The notes beneath the pieces were generated by a model that saw nothing but the letters and a program-made list of their open reading frames with translations, did not search any database and was not told the origin of the DNA. The position numbers were made by a program, and so were the translations under genes. This document shows positions 8,585 to 18,466 of a stretch of DNA of 64,000 bases, in pieces. Every line of letters starts with the position of its first letter. Within the stretch, counting starts at the first letter, position 1. Origin of the DNA: Alphaproteobacteria bacterium (GTDB lineage Bacteria; Pseudomonadota; Alphaproteobacteria; DSM-16000; Inquilinaceae); contig JANQSN010000040.1 in the NCBI GenBank assembly GCA_028284045.1, positions 82,834-146,833 on the forward strand, read 5' to 3'.

Positions 8585-9322
8585 GTGCGGCTAATCCTCG
8601 GTCGCGCCGCCGGGTATCGGCGGTGGGTCGCCATCGCCCTCTTAGGCGTCGCCGCCGCCGGCTGCGCCTACCAGGGGCCGGCCGCCACCGTCGTCGACCA
8701 GCGGCTGACGTGGTTCAGCTATATCGCCGGCGAGGACCTGCGCCCGCTGTGCCGCGAGGCGGATGGCGAGACCGCGGCACCCGACCGCTATCGGCTGATC
8801 TACAACGCCGATTTCGATGAACAGGCCCGCGGCTACGACATCATTCCCGGGCGGGCGGGCGACGCCCTGCTGCGCCAGACGGTCGACCGCGGCGTCAGCC
8901 TGCTGCAAGGCATCTTCTTGCCGGGTCGCCCGCTCTCGCCGGTCAACCGGCTCGATCCGGTGTCGGCGGCGGACGTCGCGGACCTCGAAGACCGTTTGGC
9001 GGCCAGCGGCGCCTTCGACCCGCCGCCGGTGGGACTGCGGCTGAACTCCCAGAACTTCTATTGGCTGGTCATGGGGTGTCGGGCGGGACGGTTCTTCCTG
9101 ACCGGCTACGACTATCCGTCGCCGCGCTTCGAGGCGATCCGCTTCGTCGACTGGATCGCCGCTCAGGACCGGACCGGCGTCGCCCTGCCGCGCCCGGATA
9201 GTCGCCTGGCGATCCAGCCGACGACCCGCTGTCCCAATCTCAGCCGGGACGAGGGCCGCCGGCCGTGCTTCGACGTGCAGATCGGCGAGGACGACCTGGT
9301 CGGCACCGGCAGCCTGCTGTAG
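8585..9322 (+). CDS. Putative lipoprotein of unknown function
   Basis: 245 residues, not recognised. The N-terminus has an Arg-rich n-region, a hydrophobic stretch and a lipobox ending VAAAGC, so it is probably lipidated and anchored in the envelope. The rest is globular, with Cys residues in [23 protein letters not shown] and RRPCFD that could form disulfides. A GTG at 8585 gives a normal-length signal peptide. A TTG at 8540 with a GGGAG ten bases upstream is also possible and would add 15 residues. It lies divergent from the D,D-carboxypeptidase, so an envelope role is plausible but unproven. Confidence 0.6.
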   Translation: MRLILGRAAGYRRWVAIALLGVAAAGCAYQGPAATVVDQRLTWFSYIAGEDLRPLCREADGETAAPDRYRLIYNADFDEQARGYDIIPGRAGDALLRQTVDRGVSLLQGIFLPGRPLSPVNRLDPVSAADVADLEDRLAASGAFDPPPVGLRLNSQNFYWLVMGCRAGRFFLTGYDYPSPRFEAIRFVDWIAAQDRTGVALPRPDSRLAIQPTTRCPNLSRDEGRRPCFDVQIGEDDLVGTGSLL

Positions 9323-9399
9323 GCGCGGACGGCGTCCTCTGGCACCATTGCCGGTGTTTGTCTTTCAGCAGTCCTACCGATACCGTCCGGAGCACGTTC

Positions 9400-10515
<1,116 letters not shown>

Positions 10516-10521
10516 GTGCGC

Positions 10522-10583
10522 ATCCGGCCCGTCGGAAACCGCGGTACCGGCCGCCAACCCCGCCGGATCGGTTTCTTTTTTTT
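10522..10583 (+). terminator. Rho-independent terminator after frmA
   Basis: An outer 7-bp inverted repeat (ATCCGGC at 10522-10528, GCCGGAT at 10562-10568) and an inner CCGGC/GCCGG pair precede a T-rich tract (10572-10583) containing eight consecutive T. This lies directly after the frmA stop. Confidence 0.65.
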
Positions 10584-11049
10584 GCGGTGCGGCCAGCGGC
10601 CGCATCCGCGTCGATCGGCCGTCTTCGGCCCGTCCAAGACCCCTCGGCCCGGCCGTACGTCCGCCAGTACGCTCCGCTATGTGCTTACCAATATTACAAC
10701 TGTTGGCGCCGGTTCCGGCGGCGACCGGCCGGCCGGGCGGGCGGGGGCCGGCGCGGCCGCCGATCTGGAACGGAAAGAAAAGAACCTTGTGGACGAAACA
10801 TCGTGATCAGGTCGTTGACATGCTTTATCGTCGGTCCCAACTAGCCATCAGGTGATTACGGTATTGTCCTGAGACCGTAGGGAATGGTTACAACCGGTAC
10901 AGTCCCGGGGGCCGCGATGACGGTGTCCCGCGGGGCGTTGGGCAGATGGGGCGAAACCGCGCGACGGCATCACGGACGAGAAGCGTTCCTGACATCGGCG
11001 AAGCGGCAACGCGCGGCACCTGCGGTGATGACCGACGAGGATCGAGGTA
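10584..11049. other. Intergenic region upstream of the MarR gene
   Basis: No convincing gene is seen. Short open frames here have Arg/Pro-rich, frame-shadow-like compositions. A TTGACA hexamer at 10815-10820 could be a -35 box for the regulator gene, with only a poor -10 match (CAACTA, 10838-10843) at 17-bp spacing. An inverted repeat TACGGT/ACCGTA (10857-10862 and 10874-10879) follows and might be an operator for an autoregulated MarR protein; both arms are short. Confidence 0.3.
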
Positions 11050-11541
11050 ATGGACGTGTTCGAGAGTTTGCCGGGGGAACGGTCGAACGTCTCGGCGGTG
11101 GCGGCTGCTACGGACGGCCGCCCCCGGGCGACGGCAGAAGTGATCGAGCAGATTACGCAGCTTGCCTATCGCTTCGGGTTTGCATCGGATCTCCGGCCGG
11201 CCCAGTGGACGGCCCTGCGGTTCTTCGACCGCTCGCCGGACGATAGCTGCACCGTCAGCGCGTTCGCCGAGCATAACCGGACGTCGCGCAGCAGCGCGTC
11301 GCAGACCATCAACGGTCTGGTGAACCGGGGACTGCTGGTTCGTGTCGCGGTGCCGGAGGATCGGCGAACCCATCGGCTGCAGCTCACCAACGAGGCCCAG
11401 GGCCTGCTGGCGCAGGATCCGCTGCGCAAGCTGGAATCCGCGCTCGGCGAGATGAGCGAGAGCCGCTGCGGCGAGCTTGCGGTGCGGCTGGAAGAACTGC
11501 TGGCGGCGATGCTGCGGCAGGTGGAAAGCGCCACCAACTGA
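11050..11541 (+). CDS. MarR-family winged-helix transcriptional regulator
   Basis: 163 residues with the MarR layout: an N-terminal helix, a helix-turn-helix (SRSSASQTINGLVNRGLL, about 86-103), a wing containing PEDRRTHRLQLT, and a C-terminal dimerisation helix. The wing's DxR pattern is the family hallmark. MarR proteins usually repress a nearby or their own promoter until a small phenolic or lipophilic ligand binds. The target is unclear: frmA upstream has its own terminator, and the convergent ligase-acyltransferase gene lies downstream. A CTG- and GC-rich hairpin follows the stop. Confidence 0.85.
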   Translation: MDVFESLPGERSNVSAVAAATDGRPRATAEVIEQITQLAYRFGFASDLRPAQWTALRFFDRSPDDSCTVSAFAEHNRTSRSSASQTINGLVNRGLLVRVAVPEDRRTHRLQLTNEAQGLLAQDPLRKLESALGEMSESRCGELAVRLEELLAAMLRQVESATN

Positions 11542-11548
11542 CCGAGGC

Positions 11549-11568
11549 CGGGGGCCGTAAGGCCCCCG
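11549..11568 (+). terminator. GC-rich hairpin after the MarR gene
   Basis: A perfect 8-bp stem (CGGGGGCC / GGCCCCCG) closed by a GTAA (GNRA-type) tetraloop starts 8 bp after the stop. There is no T-run, so termination may need Rho or the element may only stabilise the transcript end. Confidence 0.5.
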
Positions 11569-11719
11569 CTGCCGGACGGTCTCATCGGGGGCGGTATCGC
11601 TCAATCGGCGGTCGCCCGGCGCGATACATCGATTTACCTATCTGGAGAGTAGGGTCTCCTGAGCCGGGACCGCCCATGGGCGATACACGCCCAGGCGGGG
11701 CGCCTGCTCTCGCCGATCA

Positions 11720-14479
11720 TCAGCGCGGTGCGGCGTTGGGGTTCGGGCCGACGGCGGCGACCGCTTCGCGGATGCGCGCCGCGATCGCCGCGGGGTCGCC
11801 GCCGGTCTCCGACACCAGGCGCTGGCCGTCGATCGCCGGGGCGAAGCGGATCGCCACGCGTTTCGCCAGCGGCCAGGAGCGCGTGCGGGGCCAAGCCTCG
11901 AAGGCACCGAAGATGCGGGCCGGCACGACCGGACAGCCGATCTCCGCCACCAGCACGCCGATGCCCGGCAGGAACCGCTGCAGTTCGCCGTCGGGCGAGC
12001 GCCAGCTCTCCGGAAACCAGACCAGGCAGCGATCCCGGCGCAGCACTTCCACCGCGGCTGCGAGCGTCGCGCCGGCATCCCGTTCGTCCACCGGGAAGAT
12101 CTGCGACAGGCGGGAGAAAAGGCGCGATACCGGACCGGCGAACAGCCGGTTGACGTCGCCGCTCCACCAGGTGTGTTCCAGCCGCGCGCGACCCAGCGCG
12201 TCGACCATGATGAAGGGGTCGACATCGCTGACATGGTTGCAGGCGATGATCAGTGGCCCGCCGACCGGCACATGCTCCAACCCGGCGATCCGCCGGCCGA
12301 AATAGCCGCGGATCAGCAGCGCCGTCAGCGCGAACAGCGGCGGCCGCAGCAGCCGTTGCGCGGGCGACAGCGGCGCCAGCCAGCGGCCGAGATCCGCCGG
12401 CACCGGCGGCAGTCGCCCGGGGGCGGCCGCGCTGCCGGTGTGGGTGTCGGTGTCCGCGGTCTCGCCGGCCCGGCGTTTCGCCGCCGCCGCGCGCAGCAGG
12501 TCGCCCAGCGTGAACAGCGCCTCCGCCTCGGCGACGGTGAAGGTAAGGCCAAGATCCTGCGACAGGGCGAGCGACAGGTTCACCCAGTCCAGGCTGTCGA
12601 TGCCCAGGTCCATGGTCAGCGACTGGTCGGGGTGCAGGTCGCGATCGGGGAAGCGGGCTTGCAGGAGCGTCCAGACGGGTGCCGCGGCCGGATCGGCGAC
12701 GAGCGCGCGGTCCGCGTCGCGCCAGGCCGGCGCCGCGCGCTTGGTTGCGCCCGCCTTGGCGGTCTCGAACCGCTCCAGGATCAAGAAGCGCTGGTACTTG
12801 CCCAGCCGGTTCTTCGGCAGCTCCTCCGCGGTCACGGCGAAGTCGACGATGCGCTGGAACGGCGGCAGATCCTGGGCCGCCGTGGTCAGCGCGACCCGCA
12901 CGGCGTCTTCGGGCTGGGCGTAGCCGGCGGCCCGGATCGCCGCCTGATCGGGCACCGCCAGCGCCACCAGCGCGCCCTTGCGCTCGACCACCGCGACCTC
13001 GCCGATCAGCGGGCTGGCGCCGTAGACTTTCTCAAGCTCGTCGGGAAAGACGTTCTTGCCGCCGCCGAGGACGATCATCTCCTTCAGCCGGCCGGCGATG
13101 TGCACGAAGCCGCGGTCGTCGATCCAGCCCAGATCGCCCGACCGGAACCAGCCGTCGCCGGTGAAGGCGGCGGCATTGGCCTCGTCGTTGTCGAGATAGC
13201 CGGCGAAGACCGAGGGCCCTCGGGCCTGCAGCTCGCCGATGCCGTCGCCATCCGGGTCGGCGACGCGCACCTCCACGCCGGCCAGCGGCCGGCCCTCCGC
13301 CCCGACATGCTTGTCGGCGCCGCCGCCGTTGTTGGTCAGGATCGACGCCGTCTCCGCCAGCCCCCAGCCGGAGCGGACATCCCAGCCCAGCGCCTCCAGG
13401 GTCCAGATCAGCTCCGCCTCGAAGCGCGCGCCGCCGGAGCCCAAGAGCCACAGATCGGGCGACAGCGAGCGGTGCACCTTGCCGAACAGCCGCCGGCCGA
13501 GCCGCAACCCGAAACGCTGGCGGGCGAACCGCGACAGCGCCAAGAGCCGCGGGAACAGAAGGGCGGAGAGGCCGCCCGCCGCCTTGGCCTTCGCGGCGAT
13601 GCCCTCCGCTAGCGCGCCGTAGAGGCGCGGCACGCCGATGATCGCGGTCGCGCGGCCGGCCTGCATCGCGCGCGCCAGTCGTGGGCCGTCCACGGCTTCG
13701 GGCAGGATCACCATGGAGCCGCTGGCCAGCGGCGCCAACAGCCCCACGGTCAGCGGGTAGACATGGTGCAGCGGCAAGGGTAGCAGCAGCCGGTCGTCGG
13801 CGCCGACGACGGCCTGCGCCACCAGAGCCGCCACATTGTGCAGGTTGTGCCGGTGGGCCAGCAGGAAGCTCTTCGGCTGGCCGGTGGTGCCGGAGGTGTA
13901 GACCTGCATATGCGGCGCTTCGCGATCGAGCGGCGGCGGGTCGAGCGGGGTCGCGCCAAGCAGGCCGTCGAGCCCCGGCAGCCCCGCCGCCTCGCCGGCC
14001 GCGTCCAGCGCGATCAGGTCGAGGCCGCCGTCGGCGGCGAGGCCGGGGCGGCCGATATGATGCCCGGCGACGAAGCCGAGGCGGGCGCGGCTGTCCGGCA
14101 CCAGCACCGCCAGCTCCGCATCCGTCGACAGGTCGTCAAGCGCGACGGTCAGCGCGCCCAGCGCCGCCAGCGCCAGCCGCGCGGTCACCCATTCCAGGCT
14201 GTTCGGGCCGAACAGCAGGACCCGCGTGCCCGGGCCAACGCCGCGCCCCTGCAGCCCGGCCGCCAGCCGCAGCGCGCGGTCCGCCAAGTCTCGATAGCTG
14301 ACCCGCCGCTCGGCGCCGGTGGACAGGTCCAAGAGCGCCGGCGCCTCGCCATGCGCCGCCAGCGCGGCGACGAAGCGGCCGAGATCGGCCCAGGGCACGG
14401 CCGGGGCCGGGCCGCCGCTGGCCACCCGGACGGTCGCCGGGGTGGGGCCGAGGGGGGTGGGGGGCATATCGTCTGCCAT
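11720..14479 (-). CDS. Fused AMP-dependent ligase, acyl carrier domain and PlsC-type acyltransferase
   Basis: 919 residues in three parts. Residues 1-570 are an acyl-adenylate-forming ligase with YTSGTTGQPK at 194-203, a WGLAET segment, FRSGDLGW near 445 and the C-terminal lysine in PKNRLGKY. Residues 595-670 are an acyl carrier domain with the phosphopantetheine serine Ser629 in GIDSLDW. Residues 700-919 are a PlsC-like acyltransferase with HVSDVD (HX4D, 749-754) and FPESWRSPDG (822-831). The fusion implies activation of a fatty acid, loading onto its own carrier and transfer to a lysophospholipid or similar acceptor at the membrane. The start chosen is the ATG with AAAGGG upstream; a GTG nine bases earlier is possible. 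Last gene of the minus-strand run. Confidence 0.85.
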   Translation of the reverse strand: MADDMPPTPLGPTPATVRVASGGPAPAVPWADLGRFVAALAAHGEAPALLDLSTGAERRVSYRDLADRALRLAAGLQGRGVGPGTRVLLFGPNSLEWVTARLALAALGALTVALDDLSTDAELAVLVPDSRARLGFVAGHHIGRPGLAADGGLDLIALDAAGEAAGLPGLDGLLGATPLDPPPLDREAPHMQVYTSGTTGQPKSFLLAHRHNLHNVAALVAQAVVGADDRLLLPLPLHHVYPLTVGLLAPLASGSMVILPEAVDGPRLARAMQAGRATAIIGVPRLYGALAEGIAAKAKAAGGLSALLFPRLLALSRFARQRFGLRLGRRLFGKVHRSLSPDLWLLGSGGARFEAELIWTLEALGWDVRSGWGLAETASILTNNGGGADKHVGAEGRPLAGVEVRVADPDGDGIGELQARGPSVFAGYLDNDEANAAAFTGDGWFRSGDLGWIDDRGFVHIAGRLKEMIVLGGGKNVFPDELEKVYGASPLIGEVAVVERKGALVALAVPDQAAIRAAGYAQPEDAVRVALTTAAQDLPPFQRIVDFAVTAEELPKNRLGKYQRFLILERFETAKAGATKRAAPAWRDADRALVADPAAAPVWTLLQARFPDRDLHPDQSLTMDLGIDSLDWVNLSLALSQDLGLTFTVAEAEALFTLGDLLRAAAAKRRAGETADTDTHTGSAAAPGRLPPVPADLGRWLAPLSPAQRLLRPPLFALTALLIRGYFGRRIAGLEHVPVGGPLIIACNHVSDVDPFIMVDALGRARLEHTWWSGDVNRLFAGPVSRLFSRLSQIFPVDERDAGATLAAAVEVLRRDRCLVWFPESWRSPDGELQRFLPGIGVLVAEIGCPVVPARIFGAFEAWPRTRSWPLAKRVAIRFAPAIDGQRLVSETGGDPAAIAARIREAVAAVGPNPNAAPR

Positions 14480-14543
14480 GACGGTCACCCTTTGCGGTCG
14501 TCCCGGAGGGGCGGTCTGGTCCGTCGACCGGGGGCGGGGCGGC

Positions 14544-15548
14544 TCACGCCGGCGCCGTGATCCGCGTCGGGGCGGTCACGGCGCGTCCGCCCTCATAGCC
14601 GACCACGCTCAGATGGCCGGCCGCGGCGTCGGCGACAAGGGCTTGTCGCGTGCGCGGGTTGAGGATCGGCGGGGTGACCCAGCCGAATCGCTCCGCCGTG
14701 GCGGCGTCGACAGCGCGCATCGCCGTCAGCCGTTCTTGCGTGTCGACGGACCGGCTGCGCCCGGGCAGGTCGGGAGCGAGCCAGTGATTGGTCACCGTCG
14801 TGGTGCCGTCATGGCGCCGGAAGCCGGTGGGCGTCCGCTCCACGATCGCCGCCTCGCCCGGCGCCCGGCCGGCCAGCGCGAAGATCACCGGCAGGGTGAC
14901 GGGCGTGCGGCTCAGCCGCGCCAGCGCGTCGGCGAAGTCGATGGCTTGGTCGGCCACCCGGCGCAGCAGCAGCACCGGCGGCACGCCCTCAGACGCGAAG
15001 GCGCGGCGTCGGCCGGCCAGCCAGTCGCCGGCCAGGCCGAACCGGGTGGCCGGTCCCGGCGCCTGGTTCAAGGCGGCGGCGAAGCGGCCGGGCGCCAGCA
15101 CATGCACCAGGCCGATGAAGCCGGGCCAGGTGGGCGCCAGCCAGTCGCCGGCGGGTCCGCGCGACGTGACCACGACACCCGCCCGCCCCAGCCCCGCCAG
15201 CTCCCAATCCAGGGTGCGGACCAGCCGCGGCGGCCGGTCGTCGGGCGCCTCGACGCGGGTGCTGCAGCCCCATTCGTAGCTGAGATTGAGCGCCCAGGCC
15301 CCAGGGCCGGCGATCATCCGGGCAACCCGGGCGATCTCGCCGGCCTCCTCAAGGCGCTGCCGCTTCGCCCAGCGCCGCGCCACCCGGTCGGCCATCGCCA
15401 GCCCGGCCAGCGTGTACCGGCGCCGCGCCTCGCTCAGGATCGCCGCCACGGGTGCGCGGTGGCGCGAGACCAGTTCCGCCAGCGCTCCGCCCGGCACGCG
15501 GTCGACGGGCATTTCCAGCAGCGCTGCAGGGTTGGCCGTCGCGGTCAT
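14544..15548 (-). CDS. Ntn-type linear-amide C-N hydrolase (C45/choloylglycine-hydrolase-like)
   Basis: 334 residues; its ATG overlaps the stop of the MFS gene upstream (ATGA). Likely nucleophile Cys95 lies in YEWGCSTRV and is followed by a TLDWEL segment, the arrangement of N-acylethanolamine amidase, acyl-CoA:6-APA acyltransferase and choloylglycine hydrolase relatives, in which the Cys becomes N-terminal or sits at the start of the beta sheet. A conserved-looking ALNQAP and a NHWL motif (possible catalytic Asn) follow. There is no signal peptide, so it is cytosolic. Its substrate is a linear amide. Position beside tenA suggests a thiamine-degradation amide, but lipid amides are equally possible given the next gene. 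Confidence 0.65.
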   Translation of the reverse strand: MTATANPAALLEMPVDRVPGGALAELVSRHRAPVAAILSEARRRYTLAGLAMADRVARRWAKRQRLEEAGEIARVARMIAGPGAWALNLSYEWGCSTRVEAPDDRPPRLVRTLDWELAGLGRAGVVVTSRGPAGDWLAPTWPGFIGLVHVLAPGRFAAALNQAPGPATRFGLAGDWLAGRRRAFASEGVPPVLLLRRVADQAIDFADALARLSRTPVTLPVIFALAGRAPGEAAIVERTPTGFRRHDGTTTVTNHWLAPDLPGRSRSVDTQERLTAMRAVDAATAERFGWVTPPILNPRTRQALVADAAAGHLSVVGYEGGRAVTAPTRITAPA

Positions 15549-16834
15549 CGAGGGGCCAACGGGGCGCGCGACGGCTCGCGCACCGTCCACAGCAACAGGC
15601 CGCCGAGGACAAGAAAGACGAGGATGGAGGCCATGCCGGCCCGCTGGCTGTCGGCGAGCAGGGTGACCCAGCCGACGATCAGCGGGCCCAAGGGCGAGAT
15701 CGCCTTGCCCGACAACCCGAACAGGCCGAAGGCGCGGCCCTCCAGCCCGGGCGGTGACAGACGCGCCATCAGCGACCGGCTGGAGGCCTGCACCGGGCCG
15801 AAGAACAGGCCGAGCGGAACGCCGAAGACGTAGAACCACAGGGTCCCTTCGACCAGGATCAGCGGCACCGCGCAGGCCAGGGTGCCGGCCAGCGCGATCA
15901 GCACGGTGGTGCGCGCCCCGATCCGATCGTCGAGCCAGGCGAAGGCGAAGGCGCCGATGCCGGCCGTGATGTAGATGGCGATGCCGAAGGCGAGGATCGC
16001 CTCGGTCGACAGGCCGAAGGTGCCGGCGGCGTAGATCCCGCCGAAGAAGAACATCGTGTTGACGCCGTCGCGGTAGAGCGTGTGGGCGATCAGGAAGCGC
16101 GTCAGCCGGCCGTCGCGGCGCACCAGGCGGACGGTCTCCGCCACGCTGGCGACGCCGCGGCGCACGGCGTCCCAGGTGGTCACGGTCGCCGGCGGCTCGT
16201 CGTAGAGGAAGACCAGCGGCAGCGCGAACACCAGGAACCAGGCCGAGGCCAGGACGGCGGTCAGGCGCACCGGCTCCGCCGCCGCCTCGTCGAGGCCGAA
16301 CGGCGCGGGCTCCACCAGCACCAGCGCCAGCGTCAGGGCCAGGCAGACCAGTGCCCCGACATAGCCGATCCCCCAGCCCCAGCCGGACACGCGGCCGAGG
16401 CGGTCGGGCGGGGCCAACCGCGGCAGCATGGCGTTGTAGAAGACCAGCGACACTTCCAGGCCGACATTGACCAGGAAGGCCAGCACCAGGCCCAGCACGA
16501 TGGCCTCCGGTGCCGGCACGACGAACCACAGAGCGAACCCGGCGGCGATGGCCACCGCGCTCCACAGCACCACCCAGCGCTTCGCCCCGGTGCCGCTGTC
16601 GGCAACGGGCCCCAACAGCACGCTGACCAGGGCGATGGTGACGCCCGAAGCGGCGATCATGTTGCCCCAGAGCGCGGAGCCGGTCTCCGTATCGCCGGCC
16701 ACCGCTTCGACGAAATAGGTGGCGAAGACGAAGCTGATGATCACCGCGGGCGGGGCCGAACTCGCCCAGTCGTAGGCCCACCACGACAGCAGCCGGCGCC
16801 GCTGCCGGCCGGCATCGGGGCCGTCAGCCGTCAT
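15545..16834 (-). CDS. MFS transporter of the UMF1/Atg22-like family
   Basis: 429 residues with about eleven to twelve hydrophobic segments. The N-terminus has the SWWAYDWASSA pattern typical of the UMF1 (YxiO/Atg22-like) branch, in which an aromatic YDWANSA-type motif starts helix 1. ATG at 16834 lies 11 bp inside tenA; a TTG at 16840 is less likely. Bacterial members are poorly characterised. Overlaps on both sides place it in the thiamine-salvage transcript, where it could import or export a thiamine fragment or the substrate of the following amide hydrolase. This role is inferred only from position. Confidence 0.78.
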   Translation of the reverse strand: MTADGPDAGRQRRRLLSWWAYDWASSAPPAVIISFVFATYFVEAVAGDTETGSALWGNMIAASGVTIALVSVLLGPVADSGTGAKRWVVLWSAVAIAAGFALWFVVPAPEAIVLGLVLAFLVNVGLEVSLVFYNAMLPRLAPPDRLGRVSGWGWGIGYVGALVCLALTLALVLVEPAPFGLDEAAAEPVRLTAVLASAWFLVFALPLVFLYDEPPATVTTWDAVRRGVASVAETVRLVRRDGRLTRFLIAHTLYRDGVNTMFFFGGIYAAGTFGLSTEAILAFGIAIYITAGIGAFAFAWLDDRIGARTTVLIALAGTLACAVPLILVEGTLWFYVFGVPLGLFFGPVQASSRSLMARLSPPGLEGRAFGLFGLSGKAISPLGPLIVGWVTLLADSQRAGMASILVFLVLGGLLLWTVREPSRAPLAPR

Positions 16835-17501
16835 CGTCAAGCGGCCAACGCTCCAGCCGGTAGGCGCCGTCCCAGAACATCCACTCGTACAGCGTGGATT
16901 GGCGGAAGGCGCGCATCATGCGCTGCCGGTCGGCGTCGCTGCCGTCTGCTGCCGCGCGGTCGACCAGCGCGATCGCCGTTTCCGTCGCGCGCGCGAAGTC
17001 GGGGTCGGAATAGGTGTCGATCCACGGCTGGTAGCGGTTCTCGGGCGCGGCTGAGCGGGCGATGGTGGTGCCGACCTCCCAATACACCCAAAAGCAGGGC
17101 AGCAAGGAGGCAGCCATCACCCGATAGTCGCCGATCGCCGCCGTCGCCGCCAGGAAGCTCGTATAGGCCGCGCAGGCCGGCGCCGGCCGGGCGCCCGCGG
17201 CGATGCCGGCCGGGATGCCCAGCGTCTCGAAGAAGCCGGCATGCAGCGACCGTTCGACCTCGATGGCGGTGACGGCGAAGCGGGCGAAGGCGGCCACCGC
17301 CTCCGCATCCGGAGCGCGCCCGGCGGTCAGGGCGAGCGCGCGGCCGTAGTGCTCCAGATAGAGCGCGTCCTGGACGACGTAGTGGGAGAACCGCTCCTCG
17401 GCCAGTGTGCCGGCGGCCAGCTCGCGGTTGAACGGGTGGTCGATGATGCGCTGACGCAGCGCGGCCGTGTCGGCCCAGGCCAATTCGGAGAACCGGGACA
17501 T
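16824..17501 (-). CDS. tenA: Thiaminase II / aminopyrimidine aminohydrolase TenA
   Basis: 225-residue helical-bundle enzyme that releases HMP from aminopyrimidine breakdown products of thiamine. It matches the TenA_C class: Asp45 in VVQDALYL, the nucleophile Cys136 in LLPCFWVYWEVG and a late catalytic glutamate in STLYEWMFWDG, equivalent to Asp44, Cys135 and Glu205 of the Bacillus enzyme. It follows thiD by 48 bp and overlaps the MFS gene. With ThiD, ThiE and ThiM it completes a salvage set; no thiC or thiG was found in the window. Confidence 0.92.
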   Translation of the reverse strand: MSRFSELAWADTAALRQRIIDHPFNRELAAGTLAEERFSHYVVQDALYLEHYGRALALTAGRAPDAEAVAAFARFAVTAIEVERSLHAGFFETLGIPAGIAAGARPAPACAAYTSFLAATAAIGDYRVMAASLLPCFWVYWEVGTTIARSAAPENRYQPWIDTYSDPDFARATETAIALVDRAAADGSDADRQRMMRAFRQSTLYEWMFWDGAYRLERWPLDDDG

Positions 17502-17549
17502 CGGGAAGGTGCTTTCGCTGACGGGCGGGGGGCAGGCGATGCGGAAGTG

Positions 17550-18410
17550 TCAGGAGGCGGCCGCCGCGTCCGCCGCGTCGCGTTGCCACATCTCGTGGAA
17601 GTGGTGGGTCGGGCCGTGCCCGCCGCCGACGGACAGCCGGTCGGCCGCGGCGATGGCGCCGGTCAGGTATCCCTTGGCACGGCGCACCGCGCTTTCCAGG
17701 TCCGGGCTCTGCGGGATCAGGGCGGCGATAGCGGACGACAGGGTGCAGCCGGTGCCGTGGGTGTTGCGGCTGGCCAGCCGCGTCGCCGGCAGCCGGATCA
17801 GCCGGAAGCCGTCGTAGAAGACATCGTCGCTGGCGGGCCCGTCGAGATGGCCGCCCTTCAGCAGGACGGCGCGCGGGCCCAGCGCCTTCAGCGCGCGCGC
17901 CATCTCGCCCATGCTGTCCACCGTGGTCGGCAGCGGCAGGCCAGTCAGCGCGGCGGCTTCCGGCAGGTTGGGGGTGATCAGGCCGGCCATCGGCACCAGG
18001 CGGTCGCGCACCGTGGCCGCGGCCGCCGGCTCCAGAAGCGGCGCGCCGCTCTTGGCGACCATGACCGGGTCGACGACGATGCGGGCGCGATCGATCGGCC
18101 CACCCTCCGCCGCGGCGGCGGACAGCCGGTCGGCGAGCAGGGTGGCGATCTCCGCATTGGCGACCATGCCGATCTTCACCGCATCCACGCGGATATCGTC
18201 GAGGATGGCGTCCAGCTCGGCCGCCACGAAGGCCGCGGGCGGCACATGGATCTGGGTGACCGTGCGGGTGTTCTGGGCGGTCAGGGCCGTGAGAACCGCC
18301 ATGGCATAGGCGCCCAGCGCGCTGATCGCCTTGATGTCGGCCTGGATGCCGGCGCCGCCGCTGGGGTCGGAGCCGGCGATCGCGAGAACATTGGGGATGC
18401 GGGTGGGCAC
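17550..18410 (-). CDS. thiD: Hydroxymethylpyrimidine/phosphomethylpyrimidine kinase ThiD
   Basis: 286-residue ribokinase-fold kinase that phosphorylates HMP twice to HMP-PP, the pyrimidine donor for ThiE. N-terminal AIAGSDPSGGAGIQAD, VDPVMVAKSG and the anion-hole NTHGTGCTLSSA near the C-terminus are family marks. It ends with a short Ala-rich tail. It lies 56 bp after thiE and 48 bp before tenA in the riboswitch-led operon. Confidence 0.95.
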   Translation of the reverse strand: MPTRIPNVLAIAGSDPSGGAGIQADIKAISALGAYAMAVLTALTAQNTRTVTQIHVPPAAFVAAELDAILDDIRVDAVKIGMVANAEIATLLADRLSAAAAEGGPIDRARIVVDPVMVAKSGAPLLEPAAAATVRDRLVPMAGLITPNLPEAAALTGLPLPTTVDSMGEMARALKALGPRAVLLKGGHLDGPASDDVFYDGFRLIRLPATRLASRNTHGTGCTLSSAIAALIPQSPDLESAVRRAKGYLTGAIAAADRLSVGGGHGPTHHFHEMWQRDAADAAAAS

Positions 18411-18466
18411 GGGGACGGTGTCTCCTCCCGGCGAACGCGGCGGCCGGGGATATCGGGGGCGGGGGA

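Noticed and set aside
10516..10855. Short plus-strand frames after frmA
   Set aside because: They run through a terminator T-tract and have Arg/Pro-rich shadow sequence without a ribosome site.
14544..16784. Single 746-codon minus-strand frame spanning the MFS and amide-hydrolase genes
   Set aside because: Its first 400 codons are a frame shadow of the MFS gene; only the last 334 codons, from the ATG at 15548, are a real gene.
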